In this document: piece by piece, positions 1 through 5,738 of the stretch
Numbering within the stretch: the first letter of the stretch is position 1
Layout of the letters: each line of letters starts with the position of its first letter
Assembly: GCA_964564845.1 (NCBI GenBank)
Contig: CAZMCN010000100.1
Location: forward strand, 1-8,044
DNA length: 8,044 nt
Source of the DNA: CAYXPG01 sp964564845
GTDB taxonomy: Bacteria; Planctomycetota; Phycisphaerae; Sedimentisphaerales; Anaerobacaceae
Direction of reading: 5' to 3'
Translations under genes and position numbers: made by a program
Notes under the pieces: generated by a model
What the model was told of the DNA's origin: nothing
The model's input: the letters and a program-made list of their open reading frames with translations, nothing else
Databases searched by the model: none

Positions 1-845
1 GGATTAGATTTTTGCCATTAGCACATGTCGATTTTTTGTTTCTGGACCCTCCATACAATCTTGACAAATCATTCAACTGGAACAGGTTTTCCCGGCGTAA
101 AGTCGCTAATTATACGGCTTGGCTAGACGAGATTATAAGATCACTTAAGCCTCTACTAAAGTCAACAGCCTCAATCTACATTTGCGGAGATTGGTTTACA
201 TCTGTGTCTATTTTCGAAGCTGCTTCAAAACACTTTATTGTCCGTAACCGAATCACTTGGGAGCGCGAAAAGGGACGGGGAGCAAAAACAAATTGGAAAA
301 CCTCAAGTGAAGACATATGGTTCTGTACGGTATCTAATAAATATCCATTCAATGTTAACTCTGTAAAGATGCGACGTAGGGTTTTGGCACCTTACACACA
401 TTCTAATGGTGACCCAAAAGACTGGATAAATATTGCATGTGGTAAGTTTCGTGATACCCATCCATCTAATCTCTGGACAGATATAACTATACCGTTCTGG
501 TCTATGCCAGAAAATACAGACCATCCGACACAAAAGAGTGAAAAGCTTCTTGCAAAATTGGTCCTCGCAAGTACGAATCCCGGTGATTTCATACTCGACC
601 CTTTTCTTGGTAGTGGCACAACCTCTGTGGTAGCGAAGAAGCTAGGCCGTAAATGTCTTGGCATAGAGATTGACGAGGAGTACTGTCTTCTCGCAGCCCA
701 ACGTCTCGAACTTGCTGAAAATGATAGTACAATACAGGGTTTCTCAGACGGTGTGTTCTGGGAGAGAAATACTCTGGCTGCGCAGAAGTCAAAACCGAGG
801 AGTAGCAAAGAAGAAAATTTGTTCTCTGGTAATTACCTTGAGTAA
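1..845 (+). CDS. DNA methyltransferase, beta-class N6-A/N4-C type, 5' end outside window
   Basis: This protein should transfer a methyl group from S-adenosylmethionine to an exocyclic amino group of adenine or cytosine, most likely as the protective half of an R-M system. The frame is open to the left edge (codons from base 3 read I-R-F-L-P-L), so the TTG at base 12 is not a convincing start and a short N-terminus is missing. Motif IV, DPPY, is encoded at 45-56. A variable central part (about 90-500) fits a target-recognition region. HPTQKSEKLL follows, then the AdoMet-binding motif DPFLGSG at 597-617 and the IEIDEEY segment. The order DPPY first and FxGxG last marks the beta class. The C-terminal 40 residues are polar and not recognisable. 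Codon use (many AAT, AGA, CGT, ACA) looks more AT-rich than in the genes downstream, consistent with horizontal transfer. Sequence specificity cannot be read from the sequence. Confidence 0.9.
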   Translation, partial: IRFLPLAHVDFLFLDPPYNLDKSFNWNRFSRRKVANYTAWLDEIIRSLKPLLKSTASIYICGDWFTSVSIFEAASKHFIVRNRITWEREKGRGAKTNWKTSSEDIWFCTVSNKYPFNVNSVKMRRRVLAPYTHSNGDPKDWINIACGKFRDTHPSNLWTDITIPFWSMPENTDHPTQKSEKLLAKLVLASTNPGDFILDPFLGSGTTSVVAKKLGRKCLGIEIDEEYCLLAAQRLELAENDSTIQGFSDGVFWERNTLAAQKSKPRSSKEENLFSGNYLE

Positions 846-1242
846 GATACTGTCAGAACTCACTTCTTTTATACGGTCGTATGCAGCATATCATCTCAGA
901 CGTTCAAAAACTCAAATTACTGAAGCGACAGCCTCTCGTTTTGGTTTGCAAAGAACAAGATCGGTTTACCATCGGCCAGAGTTTGCAATTCGATTTTCAT
1001 GGGCCAGTGGGCGCTCATTCTCTAATGTTGTACTATCACTGTCAGCTTTGCAAAAGTACGACCACTTACCTTTTGTCGTTTGTGTTGTACGCCCAAGAAG
1101 TATCGAGCTTCTGCTGGCAAATACGACTTTTCTTAAGAAGATTAGTCATAGTTCACATCAGCTAAGGGCAAGCGTTGCGGCGACAAATAAAACGCCTCAC
1201 GATGCAATGATGATTGCCCCCCACCGCAGGGGTGGGGGCTAA
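838..1242 (+). pseudogene. truncated restriction endonuclease, likely partner of the methyltransferase
   Basis: The proposed start is a TTG at 838, which overlaps the methyltransferase stop by 8 bases in the coupled style common in R-M operons. The protein begins MSKILSELTSFIRSYAAY. It continues as plausible folded protein, with SGRSFSNVVLSLSALQKYDH and then ANTTFLKKISHSSHQLR (about residues 60-108). From memory this last stretch resembles proteins annotated as type II restriction endonucleases, but I cannot name the family with confidence. After roughly base 1165 the reading frame becomes low-quality (ending PHRRGGG) and runs into GC-run hairpins before the TAA at 1240-1242. The product would be 134 residues, while type II endonucleases are usually 200-400, so I infer a 3' deletion or junction. 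An ORF opening at 670 in the same frame merely extends it back inside the methyltransferase gene. No strong SD is visible. Alternative: a short hypothetical gene that is intact. Confidence 0.6.
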
Positions 1243-1270
1243 ATAAAACCCCTGGCGGGGCTAATCGCCC
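1178..1270. repeat. stacked GC-rich hairpins at the end of the R-M fragment
   Basis: Several short perfect stems follow one another. GGCG/CGCC occurs at 1178-1181 and 1192-1195. GCAAT/ATTGC occurs at 1204-1208 and 1213-1217. An 8-bp stem of CCCCCACC with GGTGGGGG lies at 1218-1225 and 1231-1238. CCCC/GGGG lies at 1249-1252 and 1257-1260, and GGCG/CGCC at 1254-1257 and 1266-1269. Some are mutually exclusive. The segment GGGGCTAA recurs at 1235-1242 and 1257-1264. A T-rich run follows (1271-1295), so the last stems could terminate transcription rightward before surE. Alternatively this is a host intergenic repeat family into which the R-M fragment was joined. Both readings are inference; the stems themselves are seen. 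Confidence 0.5.
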
Positions 1271-1302
1271 TTTGAGACTTTTTGCTTTTACTTTTTGATT
1301 TT

Positions 1303-1319
1303 CACCGTATTATACGGTG
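1303..1319. promoter_or_regulatory. perfect 17-base palindrome just before the surE start
   Basis: CACCGTAT, a single central T, then ATACGGTG. The arms are 8 bases and fully complementary, and the site ends two bases before the surE ATG. The centre contains a TATTAT, which resembles a -10 box, but no matching -35 is present at normal spacing. It could be an operator for a dimeric regulator or an RNA stem hiding the start codon. No SD site is present upstream of the ATG. Confidence 0.45.
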
Positions 1320-1321
1320 TT

Positions 1322-2080
1322 ATGCAAATATTGTTAACAAATGACGATGGCATTTTTGCACCGGGACTGGCCGCTATTTATAAAGAGCTTGTCAAAATCG
1401 GCGATGTTACGGTTGTTGCACCGGCAATAAGTCAGTCTGGCGCAAGCCACAGCGTTACATTTGCTCAGCCGTTAGTGTGCAACAAAGTCGATATTAACGG
1501 CCAATTCACCGGTTTCAGCGTACAGGGCTCTCCCGCCGACTGCGTTAAACTGGCCGTTATGCAACTGCACGCCGGCCCCGTTGACCTGCTTGTTGCAGGA
1601 ATAAACAGCGGCGCAAATGCGGGCATAAACGTTTATTACTCCGGCACCGTCGCAGCAGCAATGGAAGGCGCATTCTTAAAAATACCGGCTGTCGCAATGA
1701 GTCTTGCCACAGAAGAACAGATGGATTTTGAACAGGGTGCAAAATACTGCACCGAAATATTAAAAAATCTTATGCCGGTAAAAAGCGGCGGTGTAATAAA
1801 TATCAACATACCGCTGTTATCGAAAGGCCGGCCAAAAGGCATAAGAGTTGTGCCGCAGTCAAGCAAAGGATTTGACGAATATTATATCCGCAACAAAAAT
1901 GAGCATGGCCAAACTGTTTTCCAGTTAGCCGGCGACCTCCATCGTATTGACAACGCCCCCACCGATACTACTTCTCTCGAACAGGGGTATATAACAATTA
2001 CCGCCCTGGCTGCGGATATGACCAACCACGAAAAAAACCACCGGCTGCAGCAAATAAACTGGCAGGCTATTGCGCTATAA
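1322..2080 (+). CDS. surE: 5'/3'-nucleotidase SurE
   Basis: SurE is a cytoplasmic, metal-dependent phosphatase that removes phosphate from nucleoside 5'- and 3'-monophosphates (and short polyphosphate in some species), and is linked to stress and stationary phase. I take the ATG at 1322, giving 252 residues, which fits the family. It starts MQILLTNDDG, exactly where SurE proteins begin; the in-frame ATG at 1295 would add nine residues unlike the family and would translate through the palindrome. The family metal ligands are visible: D8 and D9 (NDDG), S39 (SQSGASHS) and N95 (AGINSGAN). The conserved GSPADCVKLA (69-78) and YSGTVAAAMEG are also present. No SD is seen. The next gene is 92 bases downstream on the same strand, beyond a strong hairpin. 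Confidence 0.95.
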   Translation: MQILLTNDDGIFAPGLAAIYKELVKIGDVTVVAPAISQSGASHSVTFAQPLVCNKVDINGQFTGFSVQGSPADCVKLAVMQLHAGPVDLLVAGINSGANAGINVYYSGTVAAAMEGAFLKIPAVAMSLATEEQMDFEQGAKYCTEILKNLMPVKSGGVININIPLLSKGRPKGIRVVPQSSKGFDEYYIRNKNEHGQTVFQLAGDLHRIDNAPTDTTSLEQGYITITALAADMTNHEKNHRLQQINWQAIAL

Positions 2081-2081
2081 A

Positions 2082-2118
2082 AGCAATTATGCCTCAAGGA
2101 TAGATTAGCATAATTGCT
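2082..2118. terminator. 11-bp stem hairpin directly after surE
   Basis: AGCAATTATGC at 2082-2092 pairs perfectly with GCATAATTGCT at 2108-2118, leaving a 15-base loop. It begins one base after the surE stop codon. There is no T-run after the stem, so it is not a classic intrinsic terminator. It could stabilise the surE mRNA 3' end, reduce read-through into the downstream membrane gene, or act as a protein-binding site. Confidence 0.5.
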
Positions 2119-2143
2119 GACGCCGAACAGGAGAATTTTAGAA

Positions 2144-2170
2144 ATGAGAGCTCTGCTCAAAAAAAGCTAA
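2144..2170 (+). CDS. possible 8-codon leader peptide (uORF)
   Basis: ATG at 2144 encodes MRALLKKS and stops at TAA 2168-2170, two bases before the ATG of the downstream membrane protein and in a different frame. The AGGAG at 2129-2133 lies ten bases upstream of this ATG, a good SD spacing, whereas it is 39 bases from the downstream ATG, which has no SD of its own. The arrangement suggests translation of the membrane protein by re-initiation after the short ORF. An artefact is possible because the ORF is so short. Confidence 0.35.
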   Translation: MRALLKKS

Positions 2171-2172
2171 AA

Positions 2173-2931
2173 ATGTTCAATATTTTTGACAATCCTGCCG
2201 GCTTGCTAATATTAGCTGTGGTCACTCTGCTTATCCTGCTGACAATCCGTGCATTTACCTCGGAGAAAACATACTTTTTTCAGTGGCATCTACTAATCTT
2301 TCTCGTGGGCGTCTTCTTTGTATTGAATTTCCTAATCAAAAATGGCTTGGTGAAAATTAACGAAATAAGCGCCACCGGTCTTCAGACCATACTAATCACA
2401 GCCATTGCCGCCCTGCTCATCTATCTTTTAATAAGCGAGATTCGCATCGATAAACGATACTGGTGGCAGTGGTTTATACCCATAATTCTCGCCGTCTCCG
2501 CCGTCGGACTGGATTACTTCGTCGAAACCGATACCGAAAAAATCAAAACACTTCTTAAGAGAGCGACCAAAGCCGTCGAGCAGGAAAACTGTCAGACAAT
2601 AAGTAACTTGATTGCCGAAAACTACAGTGATTCTTACCACAACACCAAAAGCGACCTGATGGCCTACTGCCGCTCGATAATGTCACGGCCTCTGGTTGAA
2701 CAAAACACCACGATGAGTCTGGACATCGAAGAAGCCGGCCCAAACGCAATTGCAACTTTGACAGTTCTTATGAAATTCGACAAACAAAGTTACGTCTATG
2801 AGTACAAGCCTTCTATACTGATAAAAATGAAATTTGACCTCCGAAAAGACCCGGAGAAGACCTGGTTGATAAACCGCGCCGAAATACTGCAAATCGACAG
2901 ACAGCGAGTCAACTGGAACTACGTCAAATAA
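2173..2931 (+). CDS. unrecognised membrane protein with probable NTF2-like C-terminal domain
   Basis: I do not recognise a named family. The 252-residue protein has four hydrophobic stretches: about residues 9-28 (AGLLILAVVTLLILLTIRAF), 38-55, 72-91 and 98-114 (WWQWFIPIILAVSAVGLDYF). A soluble C-terminal half of about 135 residues follows. That half begins with a helix-rich part (TEKIKTLLKRATKAVEQENCQTISNLIAENYSD), continues to a CRSIMSRP segment, and ends in alternating beta-strand patterns (TMSLDIEEAG, ATLTVLMKFD, SILIKMKFDL, WLINRAEILQ). This order, helices then a curved sheet, is what NTF2-like/SnoaL-like domains show in sequence, so I infer such a domain without ligand information. No signal peptidase site is evident. 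The ATG at 2173 is the first usual start in the frame after the TAG at 2101. It may be coupled to the small upstream ORF, and read-through from surE is possible. Confidence 0.8.
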   Translation: MFNIFDNPAGLLILAVVTLLILLTIRAFTSEKTYFFQWHLLIFLVGVFFVLNFLIKNGLVKINEISATGLQTILITAIAALLIYLLISEIRIDKRYWWQWFIPIILAVSAVGLDYFVETDTEKIKTLLKRATKAVEQENCQTISNLIAENYSDSYHNTKSDLMAYCRSIMSRPLVEQNTTMSLDIEEAGPNAIATLTVLMKFDKQSYVYEYKPSILIKMKFDLRKDPEKTWLINRAEILQIDRQRVNWNYVK

Positions 2932-2965
2932 TCAAATGTTACATCCCGGCCGATAATTTATTTTC

Positions 2966-2994
2966 TCGACCATCTCCGAATAATCTGTTATATT
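2966..2994 (+). promoter_or_regulatory. candidate sigma70-type promoter for hisF
   Basis: TCGACC at 2966-2971 (four of six bases match TTGACA) is followed after exactly 17 bases by TATATT at 2989-2994 (five of six match TATAAT). Transcription would begin near 3001, giving a leader of about 47 bases before the hisF ATG. Confidence 0.5.
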
Positions 2995-3047
2995 CTCACA
3001 CCTGATAAAAATTTTAATCAATTTTAATTGCTTCAGGAAAAATAACG

Positions 3048-3812
3048 ATGGATTACAGAAGAATAATCCCCTGCTTGGATGTAAAAGATGGCCGACTGGT
3101 TAAGGGCATTAATTTCGTTCAGTTAAAAGACGTCGGAGACCCCGCTGAAAACGCCGCCGCATACAGCGATGCCGGTGCTGACGAACTGGTATTTCTCGAT
3201 ATCACCGCCACCATTGAAGGCAGAAAAACCCTTCTCGATGCCGTAAAAAGAACCGTCGAGAAAATCTCAGTCCCCCTGACGGTCGGCGGCGGAATAACCA
3301 ACTGCAAGGCCATTGAAGAATTGATGGCAATAGGCGTATCGAAGGTATCCATCAATACCGCCGCTGTAAAAAATCCCGATTTCGTCAAAGAAGCCGCAAG
3401 TGAATTCGGCTCTGCCAAGATCACAATCGCCATAGATACAAGCAGCAACTCCCAATTACCTTCCGGCTTCGAAGTTATGGTCGCCGGCGGCACCGCCGGA
3501 ACGGTTATTGACGCCGTTGAATGGGCAAAAAAGGTCGAGGACGCCGGAGCAGGCGCAATACTGCCCACCAGTATGGACGCCGATGGCACTCTCTCCGGAT
3601 ACGACATCCCAATGACTAAAGCCATTGCTGACGCCGTCAATCTGCCCGTAATCGCCTCAGGAGGCGCAGGTACACTGCAACACCTCTACCAGGCAATAGT
3701 CGAAGCCGGCGCAGACGCCGTCCTTGTCGCCTCAATAGCTCACTACGGCACATTTACTATAAAGCAAATGAAAGAGTATCTCGCACAGCGACAAATACCG
3801 GTAAATCTGTAA
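3048..3812 (+). CDS. hisF: imidazole glycerol phosphate synthase cyclase subunit HisF
   Basis: HisF is the (beta-alpha)8-barrel cyclase half of the HisH-HisF enzyme. It converts PRFAR plus ammonia from HisH glutaminase into imidazole glycerol phosphate and AICAR, in histidine synthesis. The 254-residue length is normal. Catalytic D11 (IIPCLDVKDG) and D130 (TIAIDTSS) are present, with K19, the phosphate-binding TVGGGI, IASGGAG and VASIAHYG segments, and SMDADGTLSGYD. Using Thermotoga maritima numbering, gate residues R5, E46 and K99 are conserved, but the fourth, E167, is Ala here (residue 170, GAGAILPTS). The loop normally written GGRKxTG is GGTAGTV, and the Arg of DRDGT is Ala. It may be a divergent true HisF or a paralogue. 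SD AGGAA at 3035-3039 lies eight bases before ATG. No hisH, hisA or other his gene is in the window. Confidence 0.93.
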   Translation: MDYRRIIPCLDVKDGRLVKGINFVQLKDVGDPAENAAAYSDAGADELVFLDITATIEGRKTLLDAVKRTVEKISVPLTVGGGITNCKAIEELMAIGVSKVSINTAAVKNPDFVKEAASEFGSAKITIAIDTSSNSQLPSGFEVMVAGGTAGTVIDAVEWAKKVEDAGAGAILPTSMDADGTLSGYDIPMTKAIADAVNLPVIASGGAGTLQHLYQAIVEAGADAVLVASIAHYGTFTIKQMKEYLAQRQIPVNL

Positions 3813-3970
3813 ATTGCTCTTCCGCTCCTGCCGGCCTCCCCCCGGATTCGCACAAAAAATCCATTTTTCAAAATTATCAAAAAGTCCCCGCCCAAATCAG
3901 CCGATAGGAGGGTAGTTACTCTTTTTGATATTATGCTCTATACTGAAGAGATTGGGCAATGCTTCACAAA

Positions 3971-4120
3971 ATGAAAAAAAAACTGTTACCCACAAAAACA
4001 AAAGTGCTTAACATTCGCTGGTATCCGAGTACCACAAGCTGCGTCAATACCAACCGAAGCAGACCAAAACCCCACCAAATGCCCCCTTTGATGGTACGCA
4101 AGGCCGAGTGGCGCCACTGA
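3971..4120 (+). CDS. possible 49-residue basic small protein, doubtful
   Basis: ATG at 3971 opens MKKKLLPTKTKVLNIRWYPS and continues to TGA at 4118-4120. It has twelve Lys/Arg and only one acidic residue, and no hydrophobic segment or known motif. A TATACT box lies 27 bases upstream, but there is no SD. Codon pattern and composition give weak support, and it resembles nothing I know. It may simply be an open stretch in non-coding DNA. Confidence 0.2.
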   Translation: MKKKLLPTKTKVLNIRWYPSTTSCVNTNRSRPKPHQMPPLMVRKAEWRH

Positions 4121-4134
4121 AAACTCCTCCAATA

Positions 4135-4174
4135 CCCCTGATTACGCCCCCTTTTTCCCCCAAAAACCTCCCCT
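4135..4174 (-). other. G-quadruplex-type motif on the minus strand
   Basis: Four C-runs of at least four (4135-4138, 4147-4152, 4158-4162, 4171-4174) are separated by 8, 5 and 8 bases. The minus strand therefore carries four G4 or longer runs able in principle to stack four tetrads. It lies 85 bases upstream of the GGDEF start on the template strand. Folding is inference. Confidence 0.4.
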
Positions 4175-4203
4175 GTACAAATTTTTCGGTAACTAACGGC
4201 AAT

Positions 4204-4220
4204 TTTTTATCCGATAAAAA
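4204..4220. promoter_or_regulatory. perfect 17-base palindrome upstream of the GGDEF gene
   Basis: TTTTTATC, a single C, then GATAAAAA. The arms are 8 bases and fully complementary, ending 38 bases before the ATG. It has the same 8+1+8 layout as the palindrome before surE but a different sequence. It could be an operator; an AT-rich chance palindrome is the alternative. Confidence 0.35.
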
Positions 4221-4258
4221 CCACTGGCCCGAACCGACCGTCTGAAAGGCAAAAAAAT

Positions 4259-5677
4259 ATGCTGTCCCCAACGGTTAAAAACATTGAGAATATCGCAAAA
4301 CGACCGGACAGGCTTCTCGCAGTCAAAGAAAACGCCACCATCGCAGAAGCCTCGAAAAAAATGACCGACAATCATATCGGCTGTCTCGTCGTTTTTGATG
4401 AGAACGACAAATTTGCTGGCGTCATCACTGAACGCGATATGCTCGCCAATGTCCTCACAAAATCACTGTCTCCGGACGATGTCATTGTCAGCGACATTAT
4501 GACCACCAATGCAGTCTCCTGCACTCTGGCTACTGCAATAAGTGACGTCGAGCAGCTTATGGCCAGCCACAAAATACGCCACATCCCCATCATCGACAAT
4601 GGCGTCCCTATCGGTATGGTCTCAAGCCGCGACGTTATTGCTTACCAACTTACCAGCAACGAAGCAATGAAAACCGCTGCCGAACAACTCGCGATGCTCA
4701 CAACCCAGTTAAAAAGTCTCGACTTCGATGACGTTATCGAATTAGCAATAAACCAGGTGCCACAAACCTTTCACGCTGACTGGGCCGTGCTGTGCCTTAA
4801 ACAAACTGGCCCCACAAATCCGATGGTTCACCGAAAAGCCTGCCCACTCTCGGAAAACTATTTACTCCAGCCCGACGGCCCCGCCCAATTCTCCAAAAAC
4901 CAGCGGGTCTCCTACGGCACAATCTGCCGATACTGCACCAACATTAACGCACAGCCGCCCGCTATAATGATTCCAATCAGTATCCACGACCAGCCCGCAG
5001 AACATCCGGACGGCAATCTAAAAAGCACAGGTTTCCTATGTATGTGCCGCCTCCAAACATCATCGCTCGGCTCCGAAGAGCCCCAGATATACAAGGCCTC
5101 CCTCCTGAGCGAAGTCCTAAGTTCCGGTCTGACAAATGCAAAGCTGTATCAGAACTATCAGCAGGCCAGACGTGACAGCCAGACAGACCCCTTAACAGGC
5201 GTCGGCACACGCCGCGTCCTCGATAAGGTACTCGCCGCAGAATATGCAAGAGCCGCTCGCTACAACAGACCCTTCTCCGTTGCAATTGTGGACATAGACA
5301 ACTTCAAGCAAATCAACGACCAAACCGGACACGCCGCCGGAGACAAAGCCCTCAAAAATCTCGCAAAAATTATGACTGATACCATCCGCTCGGCGGACAT
5401 TGTAACACGCTACGGCGGCGACGAATTCGTACTTCTAATGCCGGAAACAGAAATGCACAATGCCGCAAGAATGCTCGAAAGAATCAGACGCCGGGCCGGA
5501 ACAATCTCAGTACCAAAATTTCGCAACGTCACAATAAGCTGCGGCCTGGCACAATGGAACGGCTCACCCGACGACACACCGCTATCCATCTTAAAGCGGG
5601 CTGACGCCGCTCTTTACCAGGCAAAGAACGAAGGTAGAAACAAAGTAGTAGAATCCAACCCCGCCGAAAACACCTGA
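4259..5677 (+). CDS. CBS-pair / GAF-like / GGDEF diguanylate cyclase
   Basis: A soluble signalling protein of 472 residues that should make cyclic di-GMP from two GTP. Domains in order: two CBS motifs (about 15-70 and 78-132; TERDML and SSRDVIA are typical ends), which usually bind adenine nucleotides; a linking helix; a GAF-like region (about 155-298); and a GGDEF domain (about 305-465). Active-site signature GGDEF is 386-390 within RYGGDEF. The metal-binding aspartate region VDIDNFK is 344-350, with NDQTGH and GD at 353-362. The inhibitory I-site RSAD (377-380) lies five residues before GGDEF, so product inhibition is likely retained. The GAF-like part has unusual cysteines: C179, C195, C223 and C226 (CRYC), C261 and C263. 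There are no membrane segments. A weak SD (AAAGG, 4245-4249) lies nine bases before ATG. The gene stands alone and no EAL partner is nearby. Confidence 0.92.
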   Translation: MLSPTVKNIENIAKRPDRLLAVKENATIAEASKKMTDNHIGCLVVFDENDKFAGVITERDMLANVLTKSLSPDDVIVSDIMTTNAVSCTLATAISDVEQLMASHKIRHIPIIDNGVPIGMVSSRDVIAYQLTSNEAMKTAAEQLAMLTTQLKSLDFDDVIELAINQVPQTFHADWAVLCLKQTGPTNPMVHRKACPLSENYLLQPDGPAQFSKNQRVSYGTICRYCTNINAQPPAIMIPISIHDQPAEHPDGNLKSTGFLCMCRLQTSSLGSEEPQIYKASLLSEVLSSGLTNAKLYQNYQQARRDSQTDPLTGVGTRRVLDKVLAAEYARAARYNRPFSVAIVDIDNFKQINDQTGHAAGDKALKNLAKIMTDTIRSADIVTRYGGDEFVLLMPETEMHNAARMLERIRRRAGTISVPKFRNVTISCGLAQWNGSPDDTPLSILKRADAALYQAKNEGRNKVVESNPAENT

Positions 5678-5684
5678 CCTTCTT

Positions 5685-5702
5685 TTCGCAATCCCCTGCG
5701 AA
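5685..5702. terminator. weak hairpin between convergent genes
   Basis: TTCGCA (5685-5690) and TGCGAA (5697-5702) pair perfectly around a 6-base loop, eight bases after the GGDEF stop and before the stop of the oppositely oriented ferritin-like gene. The position suits a shared terminator, but neither side has a proper T-run, so it is only a candidate. Confidence 0.35.
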
Positions 5703-5738
5703 TAAAATACAGTTACTTTTCTACAAAGCTCCAACCGT

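Larger units (their letters stand above)
3813..4258. other. 446-base intergenic region between hisF and the GGDEF gene
   Basis: No recognised gene is present. Contents, left to right: no convincing terminator after hisF; an isolated AGGAGGG at 3906-3912 with no good start codon at proper spacing (a TTG at 3925 is 12 bases away); a TATACT -10-like box at 3939-3944 without a matching -35; a possible 49-codon ORF at 3971-4120; a C-run cluster at 4135-4174; and a perfect palindrome at 4204-4220. The plus strand from about 4060 to 4240 is strikingly rich in C over G. A small RNA or long 5' leader of the GGDEF gene is possible. Confidence 0.5.

Noticed and set aside
881..1165. 94-residue plus-strand frame starting MQHIISDVQKLK
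   Set aside because: It lies in another frame of the nuclease-like gene and lacks an SD. The overlapping frame has the more protein-like SGRSFSNVVLSLSALQ and ANTTFLKKISHSS segments.
1165..1270. CRISPR array or integron attC site among the hairpins
   Set aside because: Repeats are too short and irregular for CRISPR, and I see no attC-type core sites or integrase gene.
3119..3640. 173-residue minus-strand frame inside hisF
   Set aside because: It is antisense to a clear hisF and its alanine/serine-rich sequence is the usual mirror of GCC-rich codons.
3906..4011. AGGAGGG followed by a TTG-started 28-codon frame
   Set aside because: Spacing of 12 bases is too long, the start is rare and the peptide has no recognisable feature.
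4044..4271. 75-residue minus-strand frame in the hisF-GGDEF gap
   Set aside because: Glycine-rich composition follows from the C-runs of the plus strand, there is no SD, and it overlaps the GGDEF start.
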